A stretch of DNA of 64,000 bases from Neurospora tetrasperma FGSC 2508 (GCF_000213175.1 NW_009799100.1:4852533-4916532); one strand, 5' to 3'. Positions 33,924 through 46,902 are shown, numbered from the stretch's first letter. Notes: a model not told the origin generated them from the sequence alone. Numbers and translations are program-made.

Positions 33924-34838
33924 TCACATCATTATGCACTTGGCGCAGCAGCCTGCTTGGACGTCCTCGTCACCGACGTCCATCTGCTTAACTGCCCCAT
34001 TGTTGTTGGCGAATGAGGTGCCGCCGACCTTCTCGCCGAGCTTCTTGTCCTCTTTCCTGATTTCGCGGACGAGATCGTAGAAAGCGTTCTCAACGTTGTG
34101 TTGTGTCTTGGCGGAAGTCTCGATGTACTTGGTACCGAACTCGGCGGCAAGAGCTTGTCCCTCTGTTGCCAAGTGTTGTCAGCGTACTGTCCTGTCCCTC
34201 GCAAGGATGAAGAAGTGAAAACCTACCCTGCTCCGAAACAACGCGCTCTCCCCTCAAATCGTACTTGTTTCCGACGATGATCATGGGGAACGAGTCCCTG
34301 TCCTTGACCCTAAGAATCTGTTGCTGGTAGATCCTGATTTCCTCAAAGCTTTCCCTCGAGTTGATGGCGAAAACGAGCAGGAAGCCTTCACCAGTGCGCA
34401 TGTACTGCTCGCGCATGGCCGAGTACTCTTCTTGGCCGGCGGTATCTAGAATGTCGAGAAGGGCGACCTCATTGTCGATGGTGCATTGCTTGCGGTACGA
34501 ATCTATTGAGCTCGAAGTTAGTCCACGGTTCACTAGGCCACAACCACGACCAAGAAAATTGGAACGTAGATTGAGAGGGTCCAGATTGTAACGCACCCTC
34601 GATTGTAGGATCATATTCGTCAAGGAAGTGACCCTGGATTAGCTGGATGGTAAGGCACGATTTACCGACACCACCGCCACCGACGACCACCAGCTTGTAT
34701 TCTCTTGTGAACTGCGAAAAGGGGAAGAGAGCGATGTCAGCCAAATGAAATGCCGCAGGCGATTGAACCCAAGAGTACGCCTCAATCGAGGAGGGCGAAA
34801 GAATGAAGGCTTGCGGAGCGACTTACCTTGTTGGCCAT
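33924..34838 (-). CDS. ras-1: Ras GTPase (NC-ras)
   Basis: Four exons on the reverse strand: 34827-34838, 34597-34711, 34227-34502, 33924-34162, with introns of 114, 94 and 64 nt. Product 213 aa, the length reported for Neurospora NC-ras. Motifs: P-loop GGGGVGKS (residues 16-23), effector EYDPTIED, switch II DTAGQEE, NKYD and SAK for guanine binding, a hypervariable tail, and a C-terminal CIMM CAAX box preceded by two cysteines that could be palmitoylated. It is a membrane-bound switch for growth, conidiation and signalling to cAMP and MAPK routes. Residue 79 is Thr, i.e. the wild-type state at the site changed to Ile in the classical band allele. A long leader is likely, since no other gene lies upstream for several kb. 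Confidence 0.96.
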
Positions 34839-37800
34839 TGTGGCTATTGATTAAAGAAGATGTAAAATGTAAAAGGTTGGAAAAAGTCGAGATGTCGACA
34901 CGAGGGGCAAGATTGAATGGCCTCCTCAAATGATTAAATGGTTTAAGTCGCTCGCGCAACGGTGCAGACAAACGTCACTGGGTGGTGAATACAGCCCTCA
35001 GGGGGGATCCTGGATGCGAAGGCGGGTAGAATTAAAGGTCGAAGGATGGGATGGCGACGATGGCTGTAGAAGGAGGAAGCGAGGTTCCTTTGGAAGAAAG
35101 CGTGTTGTCAGGGGAAGCGCGCAGTCTTGACGACGGAGAAGCGAGCGAGCGAGCAGAAGCGGAAGTGGAAGTGGAAGTTGAGGTGAGCCGGACGGCAAGT
35201 GGTGGGAAGTTCAGTTGTTCGGGTGGTGGTTGCGGTGAACTGAGCGGCGGGTGCGCAGAGTGCAGTGCAGCAGAGTGCAGCAGCCGGTGTGGAGACGAGC
35301 AAGCAGGAACGACGAGGAAACGAGCCACTACTGGCCGATGATCAGTGCTGCCCAGGGATCCCGTCCGTCTCTGTCTTAGGGGAGGGAGGCTACAAGCTAG
35401 TGGTACATACCTGCTAGGTAGAGGTAGGGGCGCTAGTAGATTTGCAGAAGCTGCGGTAGGGAGAAAGCGGAAGTCGGCCGACTGGTAGGTAAGTAGAAGT
35501 TGTACAGTATGGAAGGAGGGTTGGTTCGTTGGATATCGGGCGATTAGAGCTAAGAGAATTCTGTCGACAGAAAAAAAATGGTGATTGCTGGCTGGCAAGG
35601 GACAGGAAACGCGGCGATGAAAAACCACAAACGGTGCTTTTCTCTTCAGTTTGTGACGTGGGAAAAATAAGAAAAGGGTCGAGGTTGGACAGTCGCGAAG
35701 AAGGAAAGAATGGAAACGCCAGATGGGAAATGGCGTGAGCTACGGAATATTGCCTGCTCAAAGAAGTGTGGGTTTGCTGGCCGCGAAATGGAGAGCTGCA
35801 GGCAAAAGGACTCTTCCTTGTCTTGTTCTCACACTGTCTTGGTGAACTGAGGTTGCAAGGGAAATAGGTGCTGTAGCTTCAAGGGGTAGCCAAGACCCGG
35901 CGATGCACGGGCGCCCAAGTGGTGGTGGTGGACGTGCCCCAAAAAGGAGATGGTCGCTCATGGTTCGAGCTCGTTTCTGGGGCAGGCAGGGCTATGGCCT
36001 GATTGATTGGCCGACGGAGCTTTAGTTCAAGTTGAGTTCTCTTCTCGCAGCGCCCAACCGGGAGGGTACAGGAAGGCAGTTCAACATCCACACTGTATAT
36101 CACAGAAGTGGAAGTCCGTCACGACGGACGGGGCCGGGGCCTTTATCGGCTCGTCTTTGTTGAATGTCCACTTTCTCTATCGATCATTCTGGAGGACGGA
36201 GGCAAGGCGGTCACGGGCAAAACCGAATTGTCTGATGGTTGGAATAGATCATGGCATCGAGATGCGATTTCTGCTTCGCTCATGTGTGATGACTGTGCGC
36301 ACCGAACATCAGTATCTCACCACCCGACCAATGCCCGGCGCAAACCTCGACGATAGCAGGGCAGGTAATCATCCAGATCCTGCTTGGGCGCCGACACCGT
36401 CTCTCCGTCTAGACATTTCCGTCCTAGTCGTCCCACGAGCCCCAGTTCTCGATGGACCATTGCAAATTACTCCTACGACGCTGGACGTGGACTCGACTCG
36501 CCAGTAGCCGACCGCTTCAGCTTGCGGTTCCCGAGCCTCTTCATCCACGTCCCTGGGACCGTTTTGTCTCACTCTCTTGCTATCTCCATTCCTCCTTTTC
36601 TTATTTCCTTGGGGCAAGGCATCCACTCCCCGTGTTTCGACATAAGGCAACAGCAGCATACCGTAACCAGCACGGCGGTTCAGCCTTGAGCCCTAAGTAG
36701 CCTTTCGGTCCAAGGGATCTGGACTTGCGTTGGAAGGAAGATCACCAACCTCGAATCATGATTACCAACCAGAACATATGCACAGCTCTTCCCCAAAGAC
36801 GGCACAACCCCCACTCTATCTTCTCACCTCAGCCAACGACTATATACCGACAGCATGCAAGTCAGCTTCTAGGTACGGCACGTCCCTGCCACGAACTGAC
36901 ACGACCTTTATCCTGGGCACATTGCTCGAGAGCCTCACCACCACTATTTCCAAGGCTCGCACAATAGTGACACTAAAAGAACCCCGATCGTTGTGTGCTA
37001 GTTCTCCGTACTGTGTCTTCTGCTGTCGAAGCAAGATGCATCTCGTCCATGGAAGGACATATATGATCCCTTCTATCACACGCTGCACTACCGTCATAGT
37101 CTCGGTCAAGCGCCTTGACCATCACGGCCAAGAAATGGCTCTGTTTTCACCCGCTCCACCAACGAATCCACCTTTAATAACCTAAGCGGCCATCTCCCAC
37201 TGGCACTCCCTCCTGGGAGAGAATGACATCGCGATCACCAGAGATGATCTCTGAAACATAAAACGACCCTTTTCTGCCGTCTCCCCGCCGTTCTCGTCCA
37301 CTGCCCTTCGTTCGGAACACCTGAAGCGAACTGAAGTGTCACGAGACATCAACGTCTTTTGCAACCCGCCAGAAGGCTTCGGTGGCTTCCAAAGGCGCAA
37401 CTCTAAGCGGAGTCCAGCGCTTCTACGGACGTAGCACCACTGGCTTCTTGACACGGCCTCCACCACACCACGGATATTTAGTGTGTGTACTGCATTGCAC
37501 CTGCGTTAGCGGTGCATGGCGGGGTTCGCAGCAGTGCCAAGTGGTTTCATGCAGCGGATGATGATGCGTTTGCGCATCTCGTTCGTCCGTGGTGTCCGAG
37601 CAGGTGGTAAGAACCGCGAGGTCCAGATTGTCGTTCGTGGAGTTGTGGTCAACGGGGTTGTGGGCTTTCGCCAAGAAGCCTCACCCAAGGCATTAAACTT
37701 ACTGTTTTAGTGTAGTGCAGAAACACCACCGTAAAGCAAACACCAAAATCTGCGCCTATACTTGCACAATTGTTGCTGACGGGACACCACGAATACCGAA

Positions 37801-38800
37801 CAAAACAAAAAAAAAAACAAAAAAAAAAAAAAAAAAAAAGAAACGGAACCCCACAAAACATCATCACCAACATCTCAGAGCCCGGGCTCTCCTGAGAAGG
37901 AAGAAAGCGGCTGAACGGGATTGGACCCCACAAGGTTCAAAGACGCGGGAACCGTTCGTGATTCCCACACCATGGGGATCGGCCAGTTCACGGTTCGGCA
38001 ACGCAGCTGAGCCATGACTGGACCCCTTCTCTTTGTTAAAGACAATTCGTCTTTTCCATGCCTTCCATGCTTACCTTCCATCCAGGACCACCCCTCCCCC
38101 CCCCCCCTGTGACTCTCTGAGCATCCAATTTAATCTTGTTTTCCAGATTTCCACATTCTGCTACAAATGGAAGGAAAGCCTCCGCCCGACGCCCAGCTAA
38201 CAGGATGCCTGGTGAGACACAATCTCTAGTCTAGTTGAAGTTCTGCAAGCCTTCTATTTCCACTTCTGCTTCCGTTTCCACCACACACTGCACGTTTTCT
38301 TCAAAGTCAAACAGCCCAGCGATAGCTTCTTAAGCTTCGTATCGTGATGCGTCCCGCTTCGCTCGTTCCCGAGTAACAGTGTCACGAACTTTCTTTCTCC
38401 CTACTAGGAGAGCGCTTTTTCCGGACATCATCTTACTTGACCACAAGGTATCTCCGAATCTGACATCAGCCCAGCAACAAACCCAGCTCACATATCAACG
38501 GGAATAGCGAAGACTACGCAGACACATCATTGAGCAGGCAGGGGGGAATGAAGAAATTCTAGCGAGATTCTAGAAAGATATGAAATGCCGCCAAGGGGGG
38601 GAGATGGCGCCAAAAACCCCAAAGGCTGCAGGTAATTTAAATTAGGCCATATGCAGGGTTTGATTGGCGTTTTTTTTCCCCAGTTCACGGCGTCTTCCGG
38701 AAATCTGAAAAAAGTGATGAACCCCGAGCCTCCGAAATCCCTCGAAGATCTTCCAAAGACCTTCCCTAGCAGAGTTCAGTTGAAGAAAGAACAAACCATA
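34839..38800. other. Gene-poor region upstream of ras-1
   Basis: Includes the probable long ras-1 leader (about 34.84-36.1 kb, with GAAGCG/GGAAGT repeats near 35140-35185). Small frames at 36007-36507 and 37423-37710 show no known motif and mostly lack ATG starts. A-rich (37803-37843) and C (38096-38107) homopolymers are present. No supported gene. Confidence 0.4.
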
Positions 38801-41800
38801 AGAATGGCAGTTCAGGTTGAGGCAAAAAAAAAAAAAAAAATCGGGAGTGAGGTGAGACAAAGTTCATAAATCGAGGGGGAGGGGGGGGGAAGCCTTATCA
38901 GCTGCGCATAGCGCGGGCGCATGTGACGGGGACATTCAAGATACACAAGAAAGTGGATAATATCCTCAGCTCATTACGGGGAAGTAAAAGGTATAGGAAG
39001 GTGAGGAGCGCATGGATCTGTGCTTTTGCGGGCTGTGTATAATCGGCGAATGGCTTGAAACTGAAGACTAGCCGGGGGCCCGGGAGGGGAGGTTACATTC
39101 CTCCCGGCCCCGAGCGGATTGTCCATTTCAGTCGGACTATGTACAAATGATGCTACTTAGTGTATCACCGGTCCGGTCGGTGCCACCGTTGTATGCTTAG
39201 TAGGGATCTATCTACAGTACTGTTACATACCCTCCTCAAGCGCCTTGTTTCGTCGTCGATGCCAAAAGTCCAGGAATGAAAACAGACGGAAAGAAACTGG
39301 CCAATAGGGATCGTACCTGGCGAGTGAGCCATCCCTATCATCTCAAGCGAGGGAGATGCATTCCTTGGCCCTTTTAGTTCAGTTCTCGGGACAAACCCTC
39401 AACACGCACGCACAGTATGGCAAGTATTCTTCCCTTTTACCAGAACCAACTTCGTTCCGACCCAGGAAGCAAGCACTCAGTTGCACAGTAACTTTACTTT
39501 ATACTACAGTAGTATCCGGAACAGTTTCCCAAATGATGACGGCGCGGAATGAATTCCGAACTATATGGGAAGCAAGGAAGTATCCGCTTCTGCTTTGTTG
39601 ATCATACGCACGTGTTAGAGACGATAGGACCATTTGAAAGGATCAAGCTTGAACGACAGGTCAGCCGTGTAATCATTGTGTGAACAAAGCTCAAAACGGA
39701 ATGAGGGATTAAGCCTGGAGGAATAAACTTTGAAATGACATCGTATCCTTGCCTTTCATTGAACATTTCTTGCTACATCATCCGCGCTCGCGGAACGTTT
39801 TACATGGAACATCACGAACTCCCGATCTTCTTGAGTACAAGGTTGCGGAACCTTGCGTCGATACCTCTACCGAACCCTACCCTCGCCATTAACGGGAAAC
39901 ATGGGAAAAGAAAAGGAAAAAGGGATGACGATCATAGAACAATCAAGCGTGGTGAGCACCACATCAAGCTACCTCTTTCTCTACGGAAGGTAGTGACGAC
40001 TCGAGTCGGGTATTGCCATGGAAGCAAGGGAATCCTTGGTTGGAGATTTCTCACGGACCGCAGTCGCTCTTTCTTTCTCTTCATCTGGGCCTTCGTTTCC
40101 ACCCGTGTCTTCCGTCATTGTTCCTCCGTTTTACACAATGATAGATAAGCTAGCTCAACTGCTGCTACCTGGTAGTATTGTCCGCTCATCTCCGATCTGG
40201 TTGGTGCTTGGGTTGGAAGCGAAATCGGTCAAACTACCTCTACCTAGGTGATCAGCTCAAATCGCTCGCCCCAATTCTTAGGTAGGTCTCGACAGCGATC
40301 CCGGGAGTCCCCAATTCTTTGGATACCGAGTCACGTTTTTGTTAGCCGAGTACTATATAATCAACGTGAAAAAAGGACCTCAGCGTGGAAAAGAACAACT
40401 TGCAGGCGTGGATACTGTCCACAGTAAGGGGTTGTCGTCGACCATCTCCTCCCGTCTTGAAATGGCAATTACACCGATGTCGGTTCCATTCCGAGATATA
40501 AGTCGCTTCTGCTTCCACGACAAATACATGAATATCTACTTCTCTTTTATCTCACTTGCAACCTCGTAGCTGAGGTGTCTGCACTTGGTTGCTGCAACCG
40601 GGCAGCCAGACTCCAGTCCGAGGTGAACCTGCGATGCCAGAACCTGGAAAAAGTCTTGTGTGCTGCTTCCACGAGTCAGACGGGAGGTTGGCAAGTGCAA
40701 GTACTTTAACGGACGGCAGTTGCAAGTGCCGGTCACCATAGCGTGGACATTCGGGCGTTCATGTCGACGGCATAAGGAAGGTGCGTTCCGGTGCCTCTCC
40801 TCCACTCTGTTCGCCTGTAAACTTGACCCGAACGTCATGTTAGCCGTGACCAAACTGAACTGGCACGGCATGAACGTCTGTCGATGTGGGTACAATCGAT
40901 CTGACAGTAGACTTTTGCCGAGCAAACAGCCCGAGAGGTGGTTTCACATGTTGTCACTCGGTCGACTACCATCTTGACTAGATACCTATGATCTCACCAG
41001 CGTGTGCAAATACCGTCGCATCGTCCGAGACCTCTTTCATGCCTAAGATGTTGCGGGACAAATATATCAATAAGTGCCTCGAACGTGAAGATACCGGCCT
41101 AGCTTCAAATGGGTTGAGACATTGGATGTTGATGTCTACAGTAACTCCCTTTTTGGTGACATGACGGGAAGCGGTACGTTTGAAGGCGGAAGGCGTGATC
41201 GAGTGTCGGCATTCCGTCCATCACTACCTACTTCATCTCCTGGAATTCCCCACGGGCAAATGTAGATCAACGACAACGTGGGATTCGAGAAGTCAACACA
41301 TCACCACGATCAAAGCACACACCACTGTCTATTCGGTCCGTCAGGTTTGGAGGTCAAAATACTGGAGTGAACCGAGACACCATTCAAAATTACCATCACG
41401 CACGACCACGAGTACATTGAGTTCAACCACCTTGCGAGCTTTATTTAAGGCACCTCTGGGTACCAAATTGACTCTCTATTATCTCATAACTCGTACATCG
41501 CAAGTCGTAAGTAGTAAATCTTGATATCGTGAACTGTAACGCGTGAGCTCTAACGTCTAAACAATCCAGTATGCTGTATCCTTCGCGGAAAATGCCTTTT
41601 TGACCTCCAAAATAACGTCTCCAAAATCCCGATACCAGTAATACCCACCCAAGGTAGATGCGAGCCCGATGACGCCAATTCAATGTTCAGTCCAGTAAAC
41701 ATACCAGCCTGATGAAAGTGCCAACCCAATCCACCCTTTTCTCAGCCCTGCAACCCCCAAGTCCCCAGGTATCTGACCAAGATAAATAGCCCTCAAGCGG

Positions 41801-42177
41801 AAGAAGGAAAAACGGATACCACTGGGCAGCCTAATTACCCCCGAATGGCGTGCCGGTATTTGAGTAGGAGCCCAGTGGAGGGGAGCCCGGAACATGGACC
41901 TCCCACGATATCGTTTCACACTTCCACTTCCTCCTCCTCCTCTTCTTTGCTGATCTCTCCTCTTCTTGGCCTCTGTTGTCCTCAACCTCGGTCAACATGC
42001 GCCACTTTTGGGCTGCTGGACGCACCGACGACTGCACAGGTTGACTGGAGGCTTGTTGACCTCCCCCGCTTGTACTTGACGCCCTTGCCCCTGGAAAACA
42101 AGATCAAAGGCAAGGACCAGGGAATTGGAGGAGGTGGTGTATACCAGCTTGGAGGAAAGTCGAGACCTACCCGTGGG
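38801..42177. other. Gene-poor region, no gene seen
   Basis: Short frames only, no motif recognised. An A run lies at 38823-38840, and a GC-rich inverted repeat at 39080-39107 (arms CCGGGAGG / CCTCCCGG, 12-base loop). The sequence looks like decayed intergenic DNA. Confidence 0.4.
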
Positions 42178-42609
42178 TGTGAGGTTGGCTTATGTGAGGA
42201 AGGCTGGCCAGCTACACCCACTTATTAAGGGAGGAATATTCTAAAAATTAAAATCGGGCCTATACATTTTTACTTACGCGACTAGAGAGGCATTCATATA
42301 GACAAAGGAGCCGGCGGACCCGAAAGAGGCAAATTAGCGGGCCATCAGCAAGCGTTGAAGCAGATCTTGACGCACACATGTATAATAGCACACGACGAGG
42401 ACGTTGTAGTATTTTACGAAAGGGAGTATTAATACAGGGTTTCCCCGTTCGTACCTAATAAGGGAAGTAGCATCTATCCCCTTGAAGGAAGTAACTACCT
42501 CTACACCCGAGAACAGCCTATAAAGGCTCGCTCAACAGAACAATAAAGGACACAGCTTAAACTCATCAACAATAAACACATTCTACACTCTACGCTACGC
42601 TGGTTCACA
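42178..42609 (+). mobile_element. Possible solo LTR of a retrotransposon (boundaries tentative)
   Basis: An A/T-richer block contains a TATA-like TATAAAGG at about 42519 followed within 100 bases by several AATAAA signals and a terminal CTCTACGCTACGC stretch. That is the promoter, transcript-start and polyadenylation layout seen at the 3' part of fungal LTRs. The block can be bounded by short inverted ends TGTGA (42178) and TCACA (42605-42609), but no target-site duplication flanks them, so the true ends are uncertain. No reverse-transcriptase or integrase frame adjoins it. Confidence 0.35.
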
Positions 42610-43043
42610 CGCATCACAAAGAAAGACATGATAGTAGATCAAGTGGAAATGAATCCAGGGGAAGGTACCAATACAGATGGGGAGGGTGGAAGTCGATTTT
42701 GGAGGAACTTGAATCGATGTCCGTGATATGGAAGATTCGGAAATGTTGTCGGGCAGTTGGTAGCGGGGAGAGAATGGATGTTTTATTCTCAGTGAGTATG
42801 GAGAGAACGTCTGTGAATTTAAATAAAAGCAGATGAAGGGCTTGCTCATGACAATGTTGGACGATATCAAGATCGCATGGACAGGGACACGGGAGAAGGA
42901 GAAGATCATATACTTTAGACGGGCCTGGACTCGGAAGATTATGGACTTGGATAGTGGTAGCAGTACATTGAATGAGGCAAGAGGCAATGTGCCATGTACG
43001 CGCTGTTGCATTCCCTTAATATCCTGCCCATTGCAAGAATAAT

Positions 43044-44160
43044 TCAAGAACGGCTGGCGGAGTCCGTGGCTGCGTGGTCACAAAAAAAGCCTGCCACTTC
43101 ACCTCTACACCCGCACCTACGTTCGCATTCTGTGTGTTGCCCGATGGCTCGAGTGTCAATATAGCGGCACACGCCGGCGACATAGTCGGCGGTTTGTGGC
43201 GCCTTTGCCTTCAGGATGAAGGCAATTGTCTGCTCAGGAAGCAATTGCCTCTAACGCGTGGCCAGATCGCATTCGCGGAACTCGTCGTCAATGGGCGTGA
43301 CAGGGACCGCATGGGTGGCGAATGCTTTCGGCCCATTGAAATACTCAAAGATCTTGCTTTTGCCGTCTGGTTTGTCGGTTGATTTCAGGATGTCGTTGAT
43401 TCGGGTCATGCTATAATAACCCCCGTTGAGATGGTAGCCTTCATTGACCGGGCAAGATATTGAAAGAAAGAGCTCTCAAAGGGGGAGCGCTGGGAAACTG
43501 CAGAGAGGGTCATAGTCTACACGGACACCTCTTTTCGTCTCCATGAAGAAACATCTGGCCGCCTCCAGGACCCAGAGACCACATGGCCATCCAGCTATCT
43601 GTTGGGGAAAGTCGCAGCCAAAGAAACCCATCTCGATCCAAACTCTCCTCCCTCTGTTGGTGAAGTATCTATAGTATTTCTGTGCAAATGCGCTGCAGGC
43701 CTTCAAGACCTAATCCGTTCTAGCTTCTTCCTTTATCGTGCAGTAGTGATACCATGTGCACTCCATTTGGTCAAAAATGGCTAGAGAGAAGTGTTCTTGG
43801 TGGTAGATCGGTAGGCACCACCATCTTGTTATTGATAGAAAAGCTTCTTCTACCAGTCCAACGCCTATAAGGAGCGGATTTATTAGATTATTATCAATTA
43901 CAACCTAGGCAGAAGAAGGGACGTAGATCCGGTCCCTATATAATTTCAATAGCTAAGTTAAGCCTACGCTTACAGTAACCCCTTCTAGCCAACCTCTAGC
44001 ATTAGCCGTGTGCCATAGATTCGCTATTCCTAGCGCACACTCATGCCAAGACATCCTATCCGGCTGGTTGGTTGCCGGCCAGTCCTCGGGCGGAAGGAGA
44101 TCTGCACTAAGCACCGCATTGTACAGCTGTCCTCCTTCCTCGCACATAGCCCTTCAGACC
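43044..44160 (-). pseudogene. RIP-like relic of a Ulp1/C48-type cysteine protease ORF
   Basis: One reverse-strand frame stays protein-like for about 370 codons but holds five internal stops: TAG 43953-43955, TAG 43905-43907, TAG 43710-43712, TGA 43476-43478, TAG 43251-43253. In order it shows NQPDRMSWHECALGIANLW, then WWCLPIYHQEHFSLAIFD, the strand around the catalytic His of Ulp1-like proteases, then CDFPQQIAGWPCGLWVLEAA, the Gln and Cys-Gly block of the active site. The C-terminal part (YFNGPK, Cys-rich end) matches no domain I know. Further protein-like sequence lies upstream to about 44235 after a frameshift. All stops could come from C-to-T/G-to-A changes. Proteins of this type often belong to repeated or transposon-borne families in fungi; membership here is inferred. 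Confidence 0.65.
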
Positions 44161-44338
44161 GGCTTGATCTTCATTGTTTCCTATCTGTACATGATTTTCA
44201 GCAAGAGACGGAGCCACTTACTGATTCCCAGCTCACGGAAACTTCGAGATGCGTGCTAAAAGCCCATTGTCAGTTGCGAAGGACCAAGAGACGATGGGAA
44301 GGTGGGAAAGCTCGATGTCATACGAAGTGTCCGTTAAG

Positions 44339-44412
44339 AAAAAAAAAAAAAGAAAAAAAAAAAAAGATAAAAAAAAAGAAAAAAAAAAGAAAAAAAAAAG
44401 AAAAAAAAAAAA
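44339..44412 (+). repeat. A-rich low-complexity tract
   Basis: Seventy-four bases of A with scattered G and one T, adjacent to the protease relic. No coding value. Confidence 0.95.
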
Positions 44413-46175
44413 CATTGCAGTTGATCACGAATAGAAATAAAAGACGTGCATATATGCAACTCCTTTTTGAGACTCACACTGCCCTGGCATCATGTAGGAG
44501 AGGATATCAACATTGTCCGGTCACTTTCAGGCGGGGTCTGCACCGATCGGAATGTTAACGAAGGAACAGGCAAATAGCTCTATCAGGGCGCACCGTAGGA
44601 ACGACCAAAGTCACTCAGTTACGAAGACATCTCTACCTTCTCATTCTCAACCCAGGCCACTCTTCGGTTTTTTTTTTTTTCCTCTTCCTTTTTTTTCTTC
44701 TCTTGTTTGGGGGGAGGGGGAATCCTTTAAACTGTCATCAGATCAAACCCTCTCATCTCATCATCGACTCGAAAACTACTGCACTTGTACCGCAAGGTGG
44801 AAAACGTGCATCACAGCCGGATTGACAAAAGATCATGGAAGGTTCCACTTGTCCGCTCCCTTGGTTACAACTGTCATCACCGCTTGGGTTCTCCTTGACA
44901 TCTGCTCTTCCAAGCATAAATGCCGCCGAGTATAGCTGATACATCCAAACTTGCATATTTGAGTAGACAGAGATACTTTGCTGGACTGAAATCTCCAAAG
45001 CCCCAACAACCGACAACGCTCATACATGATTTATGTTCATATATGCAACATAACTTTCCCTAACTCCCGGTCCGGTATCTGGCTGGAGTCTAGGCGGTTC
45101 AACCCAATACAGCGTGTCTCGCATCTTTTAGTTCGAAGAAGGCGCAGTCAAAGCTCGTTGGACACATATGCCGCGGCATGAAGTATCAAAAAGATCGTCG
45201 CTCTTTCTCAAAACTTTGACACTTTGCTGAGTCCCTTCCAGCCATCAAGGAGGGCCTTGAAGCATTTTCTTTTCTTCCGCAACAAAACACAAATGTACAA
45301 TCTGTGGAGGTAGTTGGCAGTTCGGTCATCCCAGGTGGTATCTGATACTCGGGCCCGAGTCGACCAGCAGGCGCGAAGCCGACTTTGGGGGATGGGCCAA
45401 AACTCACTTGGGACACTCGGCATTTTCGGTGCCCAAGCACAACTAATGACCGTCAGAAAAATTACATGCGAAGCGAGAATGGATAGGATCAACAATAGTC
45501 TTACCTGTCCCCGTTTCAGTACATCTTTTGGTTGATTAATTAAGGGCGCGAAGGCCCAGATGACATCGGTCAGGCCTGGGCGCGCATGCATTACCCAGTT
45601 GCGCGGTAAGCTTCTGTAGTCCGGGTGGCCCACCCCTAAGTTCAGCGCCCTGGAAAATTGTTAGAGTGGGCAGGCGTAGCGGGCCTTCAGCGACTTTCGG
45701 GTCCCAATGCCCCTGGCCAACCACGCTACGACCACTTTGGTACTCTGCCCAAGTTGAAGGTCAGTCCGGGGTGGCTTGAATTCCACGGCACCTCAATGAA
45801 CTGACGATTACGAAGAAAAAAAAAGAAAAGGAAAAAGAAAGCGAAGGAAGAAAGAAGTAAAGAGAGAATGGTGAAGCAAAGAGCAGAAGGAGCAACACGA
45901 TTCACAGTCACTTTCCATCATTTACTGCACTTGTCACAGCCGTTTGTGGTAAGTCAGGTTAGAGTCAATCGCCTTACCTTACCTAGGCTCCAAAAAAAAT
46001 TCACCTGCTTCCATGCCACCTGCCACCGGCCACCTCCCACCCGTCCGTCCCAAGAAACGGGAAGGTTCCCCGATACCAAAAAGAAAACAAAAAGTCACAA
46101 CTCCATGTCTGGTAGATATCACCAAAAGAACCAAAAAGAGAGCTCATAAACCTTATCAGGCTTCCGTTGTTGGAA
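44413..46175. other. Intergenic, no supported gene
   Basis: A reverse-strand stretch at about 45508-45652 is flanked by splice-like signals, but its translation matches nothing I know and neighbouring exons are not visible. The rest is low complexity. Confidence 0.4.
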
Positions 46176-46247
46176 TGCCCACAGCCAGAATCGAACTGAC
46201 GACCTCATCATTACTAGTGATGCGCTCTACCACTGAGCCATGCGGGC
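46176..46247 (-). tRNA. tRNA-Thr (anticodon AGT)
   Basis: The reverse strand folds as a complete cloverleaf. The 7-bp acceptor stem has one G-T pair, the D arm is GCTC/GAGC, the anticodon stem CATCA/TGATG encloses the loop CTAGTAA with anticodon AGT (read as IGU), and the T arm GTCAG/CTGGC has loop TTCGATT. A discriminator base lies at 46176. No intron. Internal A and B boxes are evident. A-rich plus-strand sequence at about 46110-46140 supplies T residues downstream of the gene for Pol III termination. Confidence 0.95.
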
Positions 46248-46455
46248 TTATTGGACGGTTGTTATCTTGGCCTTGGGAACAAGACATTATATATCTCACA
46301 TTTGTCCACTCACTGCTGGGTTCGGAGCGCAAACTCTCTCATCTGACGCAACGCAAAGACGTGGATCGCGATATTTGAATGTTTTCTTTGTGTCATCGGA
46401 AAGTTATCAAAGACCGTGATCAGGAATGGATACTAGTAGGAAGTAAAGGGAAGAC

Positions 46456-46493
<38 letters not shown>

Positions 46494-46902
46494 AAAAAGG
46501 GTAAAGTTGTGCTTGTCCCACCGAGGAACATCCGATGTTGGAAAGGTAAAATGACACCTTGTATGAGCGAGCCAATACAATACAGTTTAGCAATGGCGCG
46601 AAGATAAATACTGGAGTTCGTGGGACATCAATCCTGCAAAACACAACATAGCAAGGTTCATTTGTCAAAAGGTATCTACCAGCTCAGTCCCAAGGTACGA
46701 ATCCCATCATTGATATGGACATTGAACATGACTAGACCGTGAAGTCAGTGAGTTGGACCCACTAAACACTAGACAAAGGGAAAATGGCGGAACCCAGCAT
46801 ACATCGTAGCCTGTCCCATCAAATGTATCGCATCTAGCTCGTTAATTACCCATTCATAACAAGCGCTTCCACCCCATTCCGCCTCTTATCACTTCTCCCT
46901 GA
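46248..46902. other. Intergenic, with 33-base A homopolymer
   Basis: Contains an uninterrupted A run at 46457-46489. No gene. The right part is probably 3' UTR of the kelch gene. Confidence 0.5.

Noticed and set aside
36007-36507. 166-codon plus-strand frame upstream of ras-1
   Set aside because: It has no ATG start at its 5' end and no recognisable domain.
37506-37710. Overlapping small frames on both strands at 37.4-37.7 kb
   Set aside because: Basic peptides without recognisable family; no splice evidence favours either strand.
45508-45730. Reverse-strand exon-like stretch with CTCTAAC...TTTCCAG acceptor and CAG/GTAAGA donor
   Set aside because: Splice signals are good, but the translation has no family match and no neighbouring exons were found.
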